A program made the translations under genes and the position numbers. Of a stretch of 64,000 nt of DNA, positions 39,403 through 48,311 are shown piece after piece. Each line of letters begins with the position of its first letter. The stretch's first letter is position 1. The stretch lies in contig NZ_SMRU01000001.1 of NCBI RefSeq assembly GCF_004354015.1, positions 124,001 to 188,000 of the forward strand, given 5' to 3'. The notes under the pieces are model-generated. The model was given only the letters and a program-made list of their open reading frames with translations, was not told the origin of the DNA and ran no database searches. The stretch is from Arthrobacter terricola. GTDB taxonomy: Bacteria; Actinomycetota; Actinomycetes; Actinomycetales; Micrococcaceae.

Positions 39403-40767
39403 CTAAAGCGCCAGTTCGCGCGGAACCGTCAATCTGTCCTCGACGACGGCGGCGAGCTCGGTGCAGATGCGCGTGGCTGTCTCCATGTCCGCCGCTTCGA
39501 CCATCACGCGTACCAATGCTTCGGTGCCCGACGGGCGCAGGAGCACACGGCCGGTGTCACCCAGTTCGAGTTCCGCGGCTGCTACCGCTGCGGCTACGCC
39601 CTCGTCAGTGGCGGCGCGTGATTTGTCCACGCCCTTCACGTTGATCATGAGCTGCGGCAGTTTGGTCATGGAACCGGCGAGGTCCTGGAGCGTGCGGCCG
39701 GTCCGTGCCACCTGGGCAGCAAGCTGCAGGCCAGTGAGGAGGCCGTCACCGGTTGTGGCGTAGTCGGAGAAGATCACGTGGCCGGACTGCTCGCCGCCGA
39801 GGCTGAAGCCGCCGGCGCGCATTTCTTCGAGGACGTAGCGGTCCCCTACCGCGGTTTCACGAATGGTAATTCCGGCTCGGCGCAAGGCGATCTTGAGCCC
39901 GAGGTTGCTCATCACGGTGGCGACGAGAACGTCGTCGTTCAACTTGCCGGATTCCTTGAGCGCGAGTGCGAGGATCGCCATGATCTGGTCCCCGTCAACC
40001 TCGTTGCCTTCGTGGTCCACTGCAAGGCAGCGGTCGGCGTCGCCGTCGTGGGCGATTCCGAGGTCCGCCCCATGCTTGATCACAGCGTTCTTGAGCTGGT
40101 CCAGGTGGGTGGATCCGACGCCGTCGTTGATGTTCAGGCCGTCCGGTTCCGCTCCGATGACAACAATCTCGGCGCCGGCGCTGGCGAAGACCTGCGGGGA
40201 ACAACCGCTGGCCGCACCGTGGGCGCAGTCCAGGACGATCTTGAGCCCTTCGAGGCGGTTCGGGAGGGTGCCGAGCAGGTGGACAATGTAGCGGTCCTCG
40301 GCATCGGCGAAACGCTGGATGCGTCCGACGTCGCCGGCGACTGGACGGGCGGGCTCCTTGCCGAGCTGGGCCTCGATCGCGTCTTCCACCTCGTCCGGCA
40401 GCTTCTGCCCGCCGCGGGCGAAGAACTTGATGCCGTTGTCCGGCGCCGGGTTGTGGGACGCGGAAATCATCACGCCGAAATCGGCGTCGAGGTCCGCGAT
40501 GAGGTAGGCGGCTGCCGGAGTCGGGAGGACACCGGCGTCGTACACGTCGATGCCGGAGCTCGAAAGCCCCGCCTCCACAGCGGCGGCGAGAAACTCGCCG
40601 CTGGCGCGCGGATCCCGGGCGACGACGGCGCGCGGCCGGGCACCGCCTTCCGTGCGTTCATGCCCCAGGACCACCGCGGCAGCCTGGGCTAACTGAAGCG
40701 CGAGCTCCGCTGTGAGCAATCCATTGGCGAGACCACGCACGCCGTCTGTTCCAAATAATCTAGCCAT
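39403..40767 (-). CDS. glmM: Phosphoglucosamine mutase
   Basis: 454 aa from ATG at 40767 ([16 protein letters not shown]); upstream in-frame starts are rejected because the family begins exactly here. The active phosphoserine is in [18 protein letters not shown] (about 100-117), the Mg site in [13 protein letters not shown], and the sugar-binding loop in [10 protein letters not shown]. It interconverts glucosamine-6-phosphate and glucosamine-1-phosphate after GlmS, leading to UDP-GlcNAc for peptidoglycan and MshA. Confidence 0.97.
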   Translation of the reverse strand: MARLFGTDGVRGLANGLLTAELALQLAQAAAVVLGHERTEGGARPRAVVARDPRASGEFLAAAVEAGLSSSGIDVYDAGVLPTPAAAYLIADLDADFGVMISASHNPAPDNGIKFFARGGQKLPDEVEDAIEAQLGKEPARPVAGDVGRIQRFADAEDRYIVHLLGTLPNRLEGLKIVLDCAHGAASGCSPQVFASAGAEIVVIGAEPDGLNINDGVGSTHLDQLKNAVIKHGADLGIAHDGDADRCLAVDHEGNEVDGDQIMAILALALKESGKLNDDVLVATVMSNLGLKIALRRAGITIRETAVGDRYVLEEMRAGGFSLGGEQSGHVIFSDYATTGDGLLTGLQLAAQVARTGRTLQDLAGSMTKLPQLMINVKGVDKSRAATDEGVAAAVAAAELELGDTGRVLLRPSGTEALVRVMVEAADMETATRICTELAAVVEDRLTVPRELAL

Positions 40768-40926
40768 CGCGTCCCAGTGTAGACGACGGGGCCCCAGGCC
40801 GAAGGCAGGATCGCTACGGGTGCACACATAGCCCATCGGGGCTATCTTCACAAGAGTGCCGCTACCCGACTTGCGAAATTTGCTCCACTCTAGTAATGGA
40901 CATTAACAAATCCCTACGATTGCCCC

Positions 40927-42153
40927 ATGAAACCTAGCTCTGGGGGCTTGGCGATTGAAATAGTTGTCCCCGTTTTCAACGAGTCCGCCATACTCGAACG
41001 AAGCATCCGCCGGCTTGCCGAATACCTGTCCCAGGAATTCCTGCATAGCTGGAAAATCACGATAGCCGACAACGCGAGTACGGACGCTACCGGCGCCATT
41101 TCGCGGAAGCTCGCCGAAGAGATTCCGAATGTTGGCTATCGGCGCCTTGAAACGAAGGGACGAGGCTACGCGCTCCGCGACACGTGGACATCTTCCGAGG
41201 CAAAGGTCCTCGCCTATATGGACGTGGATCTGTCGACGGACTTGGCAGCCTTGCACCCCCTTATTGCTCCGCTTCTTTCCGGCCACTCGGACATCAGCAT
41301 CGGCACCCGGCTCGGCCGCACTTCCCGCGTGGTGAGGGGTACGAAGAGGGAATTCATTTCCCGGAGCTACAACTTGCTCCTCAAGCGGACCATGCAGGTT
41401 CAGTTCTCCGATGCCCAATGCGGTTTCAAAGCGATCCGAGCGGACGTCGCACACCGCCTCCTGCCGTTCGTTGAGGACAACCGGTGGTTCTTCGATACGG
41501 AATTGCTGATATTGGCCGAGCGGGCAGGACTGCGGATCCATGAAATTCCTGTCGATTGGATCGACGACCCCGACAGCAGGGTGGATATCCGGCAAACGGC
41601 CATTGATGACGTCAAAGGCATTATTCGCGTAGCGAGTTCCATCATGAAGGGCGCCATCCCCTTGCAGGCGATTTATGCGGAGCTAGGACGCGGACCAATC
41701 GCTGCACCGGCGCGTCCGAGCTTCTTCGGCCAAGTTGTCCGGTTCGGCATCGTCGGCGCGTTTTCCACCCTCGCTTTTGCTTTGCTCTACCTGCTATTCC
41801 AAGGGCCGTTTGGCGCACAGCAGGGAAATTTCCTCGCATTGCTGGTGACAGCCGTTGCGAACACAGCGGCAAACCGCCGCTTCACTTTCAGGATCCACGG
41901 TCCCGAGCGGCTGTTCACTCAACAGATTCAAGGGCTCGTAGTCTTCATGGCGGCCTGGGGTATTACGTCTTCATCCCTGCTTTTGCTTCATGCCATGCAC
42001 CAGGATGCATCACCCAGTAACGAGCTTTTGGTCCTGACCTGCGCGAATGTACTCGCAACGCTGCTGCGCTTTGTCCTCCTCCGCATCTGGGTGTTCCGGG
42101 TTCGGAGAAGTGAAGAGCGGCGGGGTGCGAGAACGCCAAAGCTGGCGGTATGA
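40927..42153 (+). CDS. GT2 glycosyltransferase fused to a GtrA-like membrane domain
   Basis: 408 aa. Residues ~10-235 are a GT-A fold of the dolichyl/polyprenyl-phosphate sugar transferase type: EIVVPVFNESAILERSI, ITIADNASTDATG, AYMDVDLSTDLAAL (DxD metal site) and QCGFKAIRADVAHRLLP. Residues ~255-390 form four hydrophobic segments of the GtrA family (FGIVGAFSTLAFALLYLLF, then NTAANRRFTFRIHG). It probably charges a polyprenyl phosphate with a sugar at the membrane and helps flip it. The next gene, a GT39/ArnT-like enzyme, overlaps by 4 bp and is the likely user of that lipid-linked sugar. Confidence 0.85.
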   Translation: MKPSSGGLAIEIVVPVFNESAILERSIRRLAEYLSQEFLHSWKITIADNASTDATGAISRKLAEEIPNVGYRRLETKGRGYALRDTWTSSEAKVLAYMDVDLSTDLAALHPLIAPLLSGHSDISIGTRLGRTSRVVRGTKREFISRSYNLLLKRTMQVQFSDAQCGFKAIRADVAHRLLPFVEDNRWFFDTELLILAERAGLRIHEIPVDWIDDPDSRVDIRQTAIDDVKGIIRVASSIMKGAIPLQAIYAELGRGPIAAPARPSFFGQVVRFGIVGAFSTLAFALLYLLFQGPFGAQQGNFLALLVTAVANTAANRRFTFRIHGPERLFTQQIQGLVVFMAAWGITSSSLLLLHAMHQDASPSNELLVLTCANVLATLLRFVLLRIWVFRVRRSEERRGARTPKLAV

Positions 42154-44078
42154 GCACGCAAGCTAGCGGGCCTGCGGTGGCGGCAGCACCGAGCGGTTTC
42201 AAGGACCTGCCGTTTTCCGTTTTGCGTTGGTTTCGAGGAACGGATTCGGCGACGCCTGCTTGGGAACGGCCCGCGCTTGTTGGGCTCTTAGCACTCACGT
42301 CGGTTCTCTACTTGTGGGGACTCGATCGCAATGCCTGGGCGAACTCTTTCTACTCGGCTGCGGTTATGTCCGGAGCCGACAATTGGACAGCGTTCTTCTA
42401 CGGATCCTCAGATCCCGGTAACGCCATTTCCGTAGACAAGCCCCCCATGTCCTTGTGGATTATGTCGCTCTCAGTGCGGCTATTCGGCCTGAATTCCTGG
42501 AGCATACTCGTTCCGCAAGCGTTAATGGGCGTCCTCAGCGTCTACCTGCTGTATCGCATGGTACGAAAGCGTACCGATGCCGCAACCGGCTTGGTCGCGG
42601 GGCTCTTCTTTGCGATAACACCTGTGGCCACGGTGATGTTCCGGTACAACAACCCGGATGCTCTTCTAACGCTGCTCATGATCGGGGCCGCGTACTGCGC
42701 GCTCGAAGCAATTGACAGAAACAAGCTTCGATGGCTCATCGCTTCCGGAGCGATGGTAGGCGCGGGCTTCCTCACAAAGCAACTCCAAGTCGCGCTTATC
42801 TTGCCTGCGATCGCTTTGGCTTATCTCTTTTTCTCCCAACAACCGATTTATCGAAGGTTTCTTCATTTGACGGGAGGACTGCTCGCCGCGATCGTCGCAT
42901 CCGGATGGTGGTTCGTGGTCGCCCAAACAGCCGACCCCACGAAGAGACCTTTCGTTGGCGGTTCCAGGTCCAATAGCTTCTGGGAACTGACGTTGGGGTA
43001 TAACGGACTGGATCGCCTGAGTGGTGAGGATGCCACCCACACGATGTCGGCTACGGGTGAAGTATTGGCAACGAAGCTGGATCCCGGGTTTACCCGTTTT
43101 CTACAACCGCAGTTCTCGGGTCAGTTCGGTTGGTTCCTTCCAATCGCGATTACGGGCCTCGGTATCGCAATTCTTTTTGTGATTCGTCGGTACGGCACAA
43201 CTGTGCAGCGCACTTTTTTGATGTTGTGCGCCGGATGGTTTGTGTGCTCAGCGACGGTTATTGCAATGATGTCCGGCATTGTGCATTCCTACTACACGAT
43301 CGCCGTAGTACCCTCACTTAGTTGCTTGGCCGCCTTCGCGACCACCTACCTTGTGCGCCGCATGGCGAAAAGAAGAGCACGGCTGACGGCAGCGTGTACT
43401 CTGGCAGCCTGCCTACTGCTGGGATATGTTTCAGCGTCCCGTTCGGCCTCGGATTTCCCATGGTTGCCGGATGTTCTATTGGTCGTTGGCGCCCTTGCGA
43501 TAGCCATCACATCGATACAAGCAGTCACTCGTCAATTTCGGGTGGCGGGGATTCTCTTGGTCGCGGTGACAGTTCTTTTAGGTCCCAGCATTTGGTCGGT
43601 GAACACCGTGCTGAGCCCGCACATCGGCGCCAGCGTAACTGCTGGTCCAAGCATTCTGGGGATACGAATGGATCATCCGGACCGAAACCTGCTACCACCA
43701 GGGACACCGGCAACCTTCACCGCCGTCATGCTTGGGGACGTGCAATCGCCTGGGGTGCTTGACAAGATCAGGTCGGCCCCCAGTTCGCAAAGGTGGGCTG
43801 CCGCCGTCGTCGGCTCGGAAACAGCTGCAAACTATCAGCTGAACGGCGGACGATCGGTTCTGGCTGTCGGAGGATTTGACGGCACCGACCCGTTTCCCAC
43901 GCTGGAGCAGTTTCAGAGTATGGTCAGCAAGGGGGAAGTCGGCTCGTTCGTCATCAAGGATCTTCCGCCATTTACTGCTGAGGGACGGGGGGAATCGGCA
44001 CGAATCGTCCATTGGGTGGAGAGTACTTTCCCATCCGAGATCATTAATGGAACGTCCTTCTTCGATCTCACGAAGTAG
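42150..44078 (+). CDS. ArnT/PMT-like membrane glycosyltransferase (GT39/GT83 type)
   Basis: 642 aa with about 12 hydrophobic segments. The first extracytoplasmic loop carries NAWANSFYSAAVMSGADNWT and SVDKPPMSLWIMSLSVRLFG, the acidic-residue region typical of lipid-phosphate-sugar-dependent transferases. A C-terminal soluble part (~500-642) follows the last membrane segment. It likely moves a sugar from polyprenyl phosphate to a cell-surface acceptor, supplied by the GT2-GtrA protein encoded immediately upstream (ATGA overlap). Several stretches are visibly richer in A/T than the surrounding housekeeping genes, which may indicate acquisition. The acceptor is unknown. Confidence 0.85.
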   Translation: MSTQASGPAVAAAPSGFKDLPFSVLRWFRGTDSATPAWERPALVGLLALTSVLYLWGLDRNAWANSFYSAAVMSGADNWTAFFYGSSDPGNAISVDKPPMSLWIMSLSVRLFGLNSWSILVPQALMGVLSVYLLYRMVRKRTDAATGLVAGLFFAITPVATVMFRYNNPDALLTLLMIGAAYCALEAIDRNKLRWLIASGAMVGAGFLTKQLQVALILPAIALAYLFFSQQPIYRRFLHLTGGLLAAIVASGWWFVVAQTADPTKRPFVGGSRSNSFWELTLGYNGLDRLSGEDATHTMSATGEVLATKLDPGFTRFLQPQFSGQFGWFLPIAITGLGIAILFVIRRYGTTVQRTFLMLCAGWFVCSATVIAMMSGIVHSYYTIAVVPSLSCLAAFATTYLVRRMAKRRARLTAACTLAACLLLGYVSASRSASDFPWLPDVLLVVGALAIAITSIQAVTRQFRVAGILLVAVTVLLGPSIWSVNTVLSPHIGASVTAGPSILGIRMDHPDRNLLPPGTPATFTAVMLGDVQSPGVLDKIRSAPSSQRWAAAVVGSETAANYQLNGGRSVLAVGGFDGTDPFPTLEQFQSMVSKGEVGSFVIKDLPPFTAEGRGESARIVHWVESTFPSEIINGTSFFDLTK

Positions 44079-44112
44079 CTTGGTGCCCGCCGTCCTACGC
44101 CTTTGGAGATAC

Positions 44113-44151
44113 AGAAGGCCCGTCCCACCAAATCGGAGGAACGGGCCTTCT
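44113..44151. terminator. Terminator between the glycosyltransferase and rpsI
   Basis: AGAAGGCCCGT (44113-44123) pairs perfectly with ACGGGCCTTCT (44141-44151) over a 17-base loop. A second small hairpin (GGACGC / GCGTCC, 44154-44170) adjoins on the rpsI side. The genes converge here, so either or both hairpins may serve both directions. Confidence 0.75.
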
Positions 44152-44180
44152 CTGGACGCTTGAAGCGTCCAAAAGCGTCT

Positions 44181-44687
44181 TTAGCGCTTGGAGTACTGCT
44201 GAGCCTTGCGTGCCTTCTTGAGACCGGCCTTCTTACGCTCGATGACGCGAGCGTCACGGGTCAGGTAGCCGGCCTTCTTCAGGGTGGCGCGGTTGTTCTC
44301 GACGTCGATCTCGTTCAGCGAGCGAGCAATACCGAGGCGCAGGGCACCGGCCTGGCCGGAGGGGCCACCGCCGTGGATGCGGGCGATGACGTCGTAGGCG
44401 CCTTCAAGGTCGAGGATCTTGAAGGGCTCGTTGACGTCCTGCTGGTGCAGCTTGTTCGGGAAGTAGTTCGACAGCTCGCGGCCGTTGATGATCCACTTGC
44501 CGGAACCGGGCACGACGCGAACGCGTGCAACGGCTTCCTTGCGGCGGCCTACAGCCGAACCGGAAACGGTCAGGGCAGGGCGCTCCTTCTTCGGCGCGGC
44601 TTCGGCAGCCGAGCTTTCAGACGTGTAGCTGGTGAGGTTTTCCTCAGCCTCGAAGGCTTCGGCGGTCAGTTCTTCGTTCTGAGCCAC
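44181..44687 (-). CDS. rpsI: 30S ribosomal protein S9 with acidic N-terminal extension
   Basis: 168 aa, about 40 longer than the core protein. The S9 core starts near residue 40 ([20 protein letters not shown]) and ends in the usual basic tail [12 protein letters not shown] that reaches the P-site tRNA. The first ~38 residues ([19 protein letters not shown] and onward) are acidic and low in complexity, a form common in actinobacterial S9. It lies 38 bp after rplM in the standard rplM-rpsI operon. Confidence 0.98.
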   Translation of the reverse strand: MAQNEELTAEAFEAEENLTSYTSESSAAEAAPKKERPALTVSGSAVGRRKEAVARVRVVPGSGKWIINGRELSNYFPNKLHQQDVNEPFKILDLEGAYDVIARIHGGGPSGQAGALRLGIARSLNEIDVENNRATLKKAGYLTRDARVIERKKAGLKKARKAQQYSKR

Positions 44688-44725
44688 GATTCTCCTTGTA
44701 TAAAAAAGTTGGTTGGTGGCCAGGA

Positions 44726-45169
44726 CTACTGGGCGACCTGGGTGATTTCGAAAGTCTTCGGCTGCTGCGCAGCGTGGGGGTGCTCAGCGCCACGGTAGAC
44801 CTTGAGCTTGCTCAACTGCTGGGCAGCGAGGGAGTTCTTCGGGAGCATGCCCTTGATGGCCTTCTCAACGGCGCGGACCGGGTTGGATTCCAACAGTTCC
44901 GCGTAGTTGACGGAGGTCAGGCCGCCCGGGTAGCCGGAGTGGCGGTAAGCGCGCTTCTGCTCCAGCTTGGCGCCAGTCAGGGCTACCTTCTCGGCGTTGA
45001 TGATGATGACGAAGTCGCCCATGTCCATGTGGGACGCATAGGTCGGCTTGTGCTTTCCGCGCAGCAGTGTTGCGGTCTGGCTGGCAAGACGACCAAGGAC
45101 AACATCGGTGGCGTCAATGACGTGCCACTGGCGGTTGATATCGCCGGGCTTCGGGGTGTACGTACGCAC
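44726..45169 (-). CDS. rplM: 50S ribosomal protein L13
   Basis: 147 aa, normal length: [39 protein letters not shown], and the block [20 protein letters not shown]. An early-assembly protein of the large subunit and first gene of rplM-rpsI. About 295 bp lie between its start and the prepilin peptidase gene; I see no certain promoter there, though it must hold promoters for both directions. Confidence 0.98.
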   Translation of the reverse strand: MRTYTPKPGDINRQWHVIDATDVVLGRLASQTATLLRGKHKPTYASHMDMGDFVIIINAEKVALTGAKLEQKRAYRHSGYPGGLTSVNYAELLESNPVRAVEKAIKGMLPKNSLAAQQLSKLKVYRGAEHPHAAQQPKTFEITQVAQ

Positions 45170-45464
45170 GGTTTTGCCTCGTTCTTGTTCTGGCGTTCAT
45201 GTTTTAGGCACCACGCTAAAAGCGGGCTCCTACTAGGTATGCGCTACCGGAGCAGAGGTGAGGACTCTATGTACCAGTCATCCCGAGGTCCCGATATGCC
45301 TCTCGGGTTAACGATCCTGCAACTGGATCCCCAAGCGGGCATGTGTCATCGAGAAAGGACACGCACAACGACTATCAACAATAGCGCCAAGGAGCTGCAG
45401 GGTCAAAATAGGCTGACATTCAGCGTGTACAACCGAGACCCTTCCTGAGCCCCTAGGAGACGCC

Positions 45465-46118
45465 ATGACAGCAACCGCCGCCCAGCCCTTGCTCGCGGCC
45501 GCCTTCGGGCTCCTGGGGCTGCTCGCGAGCCCCCTGACGGAGGTCCTGATAGCTCGGTCCCTGCCGCGGCTTGGCGGACTCCCCTCCCCTATCGTCCGGA
45601 TCACGACGGCGGCGGTCACAGGCGCGCTCTTTGTCCTCCTGACCCTCCGGTTCGGTTTCTCGCCAACACTCCCCGCTTACTTGCTCTTGGCGGCGTTGGC
45701 AGTCCAGCTCTCGCGTTTGGATGTAATGCACCATTTGCTGCCAAATCCATTGGTACTGGCGCTCCTTGCTGCCGGCCTTGGCCTGTTAACTATGTCTGCC
45801 GCACTGGCTCCGGACTGGTCTGGACTGCTGCGCGCGGCTGCCGGCGCCGTCATTTTGTTCCTTGGGTACCTGATTCTTGGATTAATTTCTCCGGGCGGCA
45901 TCGGAATGGGCGATGTGAAGCTCGCGGCACCACTCGGAATGTACTTGGGCTACTTGGGCTGGAGCCACGTGTTCTACGGGGGACTGCTGGGCTTCGTGGT
46001 GGGCGGGGTGATGACGGTGCTGGTGTTGCGTCTGAAGCGCGGAATCAAGCCCTCCGAGGTAGCACATGGACCGGCCATGTTTGCTGCGGCAATTGGAGTG
46101 GTACTGCTGCTCGCTTGA
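45465..46118 (+). CDS. Prepilin peptidase, A24 family (TadV/CpaA-like)
   Basis: 217 aa, nearly all membrane segments. The two catalytic aspartates of A24 peptidases are visible: Asp86 in SRLDVMHHLLPNP and Asp150 in the GMGD motif (147-150, GGIGMGDVKLAAP). It cleaves the short leader of Flp pilins at the Gly-Ala bond in the membrane. AGGAG lies 6 bases before the ATG. It precedes the two pilin genes of the Tad locus by 270 bp and has no methylase domain, as usual for this class. Confidence 0.9.
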   Translation: MTATAAQPLLAAAFGLLGLLASPLTEVLIARSLPRLGGLPSPIVRITTAAVTGALFVLLTLRFGFSPTLPAYLLLAALAVQLSRLDVMHHLLPNPLVLALLAAGLGLLTMSAALAPDWSGLLRAAAGAVILFLGYLILGLISPGGIGMGDVKLAAPLGMYLGYLGWSHVFYGGLLGFVVGGVMTVLVLRLKRGIKPSEVAHGPAMFAAAIGVVLLLA

Positions 46119-46200
46119 GGTTCCAGGGCCTCCCTGGTTCAACTCGCTTCTCAGGGGTCCCATACGTACATGCGTCTAGGTAGTACTTAGGCAGAAAATC

Positions 46201-46264
46201 CGAGTACCACGCGGGGGCCCTTCGAGTAGTCCATGCCACCTGCACTGGAAAAGACGAGTACCAC
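46201..46264 (+). promoter_or_regulatory. Repeated CGAGTACCAC motif upstream of the flp genes
   Basis: CGAGTACCAC occurs exactly at 46201-46210 and 46255-46264; related TAGTACTTAG (46181-46190) and TTCGAGTAGT (46221-46230) lie in the same stretch. The rest of the 268-bp gap is A/T-richer than usual and should contain the main promoter of the pilin genes. Binding sites for a regulator are inferred, not known. Confidence 0.45.
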
Positions 46265-46387
46265 TACGCATTGTTTGTTAACCCTCCCGGGGGCAATTCT
46301 TGTCTTATCGAAATCCGAACCGCCAAAAGGGATATGTAAGCGGTAGAGATTCGTAGACAAATTCACTTATCTGGGAAAGGTTTTACA

Positions 46388-46582
46388 ATGTCATCTCTCA
46401 TGGTCAACGTCATTGCTTTCGTCGCCGGCGTCAAGGATCGCATCATGTCCTCCGAGAAAGGCGCAACGGCTGTTGAATACGGCATGCTTGTCGCTTTGAT
46501 CGCAGCCGTAATTGTTACGGTGGTCGCCGCGCTCGGCGGTCAGATCAACGCGGCCTTCACCAAGATCAACACGGCACTCTGA
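46388..46582 (+). CDS. flp: Flp-type pilin, first copy
   Basis: 64 aa. The class IVb prepilin site is EKG-ATAVEYGMLVALIAAV, with cleavage expected between Gly25 and Ala26 and the Glu5 of the mature protein at Glu30. A single hydrophobic helix follows, then a short polar end (ALGGQINAAFTKINTAL). AAAGG lies 7-8 bases upstream of the ATG. The 25-residue leader is longer than that of the second pilin. Most likely the major subunit of the Tad pilus. Confidence 0.93.
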   Translation: MSSLMVNVIAFVAGVKDRIMSSEKGATAVEYGMLVALIAAVIVTVVAALGGQINAAFTKINTAL

Positions 46583-46603
46583 ATACACCCGACGATCTCC
46601 GAC

Positions 46604-46656
46604 CCGGGCCGGTCACGCCGAGGAATTCCTCAAGGCGAGGCCGGCCCGGACCTTTT
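46604..46656 (+). terminator. Hairpin with U-tract between the two pilin genes
   Basis: CCGGGCCGG (46604-46612) pairs perfectly with CCGGCCCGG (46641-46649), with an inner GCC/GGC and a perfect GAGGAATTCCTC palindrome (46620-46631) at the tip, followed by ACCTTTTAT. It has the form of a partial terminator that would make the first pilin message more abundant than the downstream genes. Confidence 0.75.
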
Positions 46657-46671
46657 ATAGGGAGAAGCACG

Positions 46672-46833
46672 ATGAAAAAGTTCATTCAAAGACTCCGGGC
46701 TTCTGAAGCTGGAGCAACTGCAGTCGAATACGGCATGCTCGTCGCGTTGATCGCGGCCGTCATCATCGCAACCGTGGCGCTCCTTGGACCGGAAGTTCAA
46801 GCCGGATTCCAAACTGTCGTCGATAATCTCTAA
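46672..46833 (+). CDS. flp: Flp-type pilin, second copy
   Basis: 53 aa. It begins MKKFIQRLRASEAG, with cleavage expected after Gly14 (G-ATAVEYGMLVALIAAVI), so the leader is short and basic as in typical Flp pilins. The hydrophobic helix is nearly identical to that of the first copy, but the C-terminus differs (GPEVQAGFQTVVDNL). GGGAG lies 8 bases before the ATG. It is probably a minor subunit, since a hairpin terminator precedes it. The gene is short and easily missed. Confidence 0.93.
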   Translation: MKKFIQRLRASEAGATAVEYGMLVALIAAVIIATVALLGPEVQAGFQTVVDNL

Positions 46834-46844
46834 CGGCGCCGGCT

Positions 46845-47258
46845 ATGCACTCCGAAAAGAAATCAGGATCCGAGGCTGGTGCCGTCGCAGTCGAATTTGC
46901 CTTGATACTTCCAATTTTCCTAGTGCTGGTGCTTGGCATTTTCGAATTTGGGCGCGGCTTCAACATCCAGGTCTCCCTGACCGAAGCCGCCCGGGAAGCT
47001 GCCCGCTATGCGTCCATCCACCAAACAGACGCTGGTTATAACGTGACTGCCGCCCAAGACGCAGGAGTTGCCGCAGCCCCATCAGTCCCTTTGCAGGAGT
47101 CGAACATCAACGTCCAGTCTGTCGGCTCAAATCCGTGCAATGTCGTTGTCACAGTGGCCTACAGCACTCCGTGGATGACTGGGTTCCCCGGCTTGGTTCC
47201 CGGGATGCCTTCGCAACTTAGCCTTCAAGGAAAAGGGGTTATGCGATGTGGCGGTTAA
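46845..47258 (+). CDS. tadE: TadE-like pseudopilin
   Basis: 137 aa. The pseudopilin signature GAVAVEFALILPIFLVLVLG lies at 12-31, followed by IFEFGRGFNIQVSLTEAAREAARYAS, the TadE pattern. The remaining ~80 residues are extracytoplasmic with two Cys near the middle and end. It starts 11 bp after the second pilin stop and overlaps the next gene by 13 bp. In other Tad systems TadE is a minor pseudopilin needed for pilus assembly. Confidence 0.9.
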   Translation: MHSEKKSGSEAGAVAVEFALILPIFLVLVLGIFEFGRGFNIQVSLTEAAREAARYASIHQTDAGYNVTAAQDAGVAAAPSVPLQESNINVQSVGSNPCNVVVTVAYSTPWMTGFPGLVPGMPSQLSLQGKGVMRCGG

Positions 47259-48262
47259 GGCGGGACGACCCTGAGCGTGGGGTGGTAGCTCCACTCACCG
47301 CACTTCTGATGGTTGTGCTTCTGGGCATGGCAGCCTTCGCCATCGACGTTGCTTCCATGTATTCGGAACATGCCCAACTCCAAAACGGCGCAGACGCCGC
47401 CGCACTTGCCATTGCGCAAGCCTGCGCCAAAGACCCGAGTTCCTCAGACTGCACTGGACCGGCGGCTGCCGCCACCGCGCTGGCTGGAAACAACGCTTTG
47501 GACGGCGTCACCAACGTGCCTAACGCAACCGTCAATCTGGGAGCTTCGACGGTTGACATCACCACCCAATCGCGCGACACCTCGGGAAACAATCATTTCT
47601 CCCTAGTGTTCGCGCGGGTGCTCGGCATTCAAAGTACCAACATCGAAGCATCGGCCCAGGCCACTTGGGGTCCACCGAGCAATGGTGGCGCGTTCCCGCT
47701 TGCATTCTCCGACAAGTGTTGGGATTTGAGCGGGTCCGTCTCCACGGGTGACCTCCAAAAGATCTCCTGGAAACCAGGAATCACCTGCACCAACTCCTCG
47801 GGCCACACCATTCCTGGGGGTTGGGGATGGCTGACCCAAAGCTCGCCATGCTACGCCACCACGCAGGCCGGAAGCACCAGCATCGGCTCAGACCCAGGCA
47901 ACAATTTTCCAAGCGCTTGCCAGTCAGTACTTCAGGGCTGGGTCGACACCCTCAACGGCGGCGGCACCGTAAAGGTGATATTTCCGGTCTTCGACACAGC
48001 AACCGGAAATGGCAATACGGGGTCGTTCCACATTATTGGATTCGCCACGTTCAACATTGTGGGCTGGAAATTCGGAAGTAACGGCAGCCCCTACCTCTAT
48101 CACAACACCAATGCCGCGCTCGGTAACCCCAATTTGGCCTGCGCCGGCGGAAACGATCGCTGCATCATTGGCCAGTTCATCAAATACCAATCAATTGGCA
48201 TCGCTGGTGGCGGAGGGACCGGGGCAGACCTGGGTACCTTAGACGTCCACCTCAGCAAATAG
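47246..48262 (+). CDS. tadG: TadG-like protein with a Cys-containing extracellular domain
   Basis: 338 aa. The N-terminus GVVAPLTALLMVVLLGMAAFAIDVASMYSE is the TadG-type membrane segment, followed by AQLQNGADAAALAIAQACA, the conserved block after it. The remaining ~270 residues lie outside the membrane, are rich in Gly, Ser, Thr and Asn and contain eight Cys (for example DKCWDL, SPCYATT and LACAGGNDRC). No known domain is recognised there. It could be an anchored assembly factor or a surface adhesin of the pilus. The start overlaps tadE by 13 bp. Confidence 0.8.
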   Translation: MWRLRRDDPERGVVAPLTALLMVVLLGMAAFAIDVASMYSEHAQLQNGADAAALAIAQACAKDPSSSDCTGPAAAATALAGNNALDGVTNVPNATVNLGASTVDITTQSRDTSGNNHFSLVFARVLGIQSTNIEASAQATWGPPSNGGAFPLAFSDKCWDLSGSVSTGDLQKISWKPGITCTNSSGHTIPGGWGWLTQSSPCYATTQAGSTSIGSDPGNNFPSACQSVLQGWVDTLNGGGTVKVIFPVFDTATGNGNTGSFHIIGFATFNIVGWKFGSNGSPYLYHNTNAALGNPNLACAGGNDRCIIGQFIKYQSIGIAGGGGTGADLGTLDVHLSK

Positions 48263-48311
48263 CAACCAATCTGGGAGCACAACTCCATAGTCAAACTAAG
48301 GGGAAAAAAAA

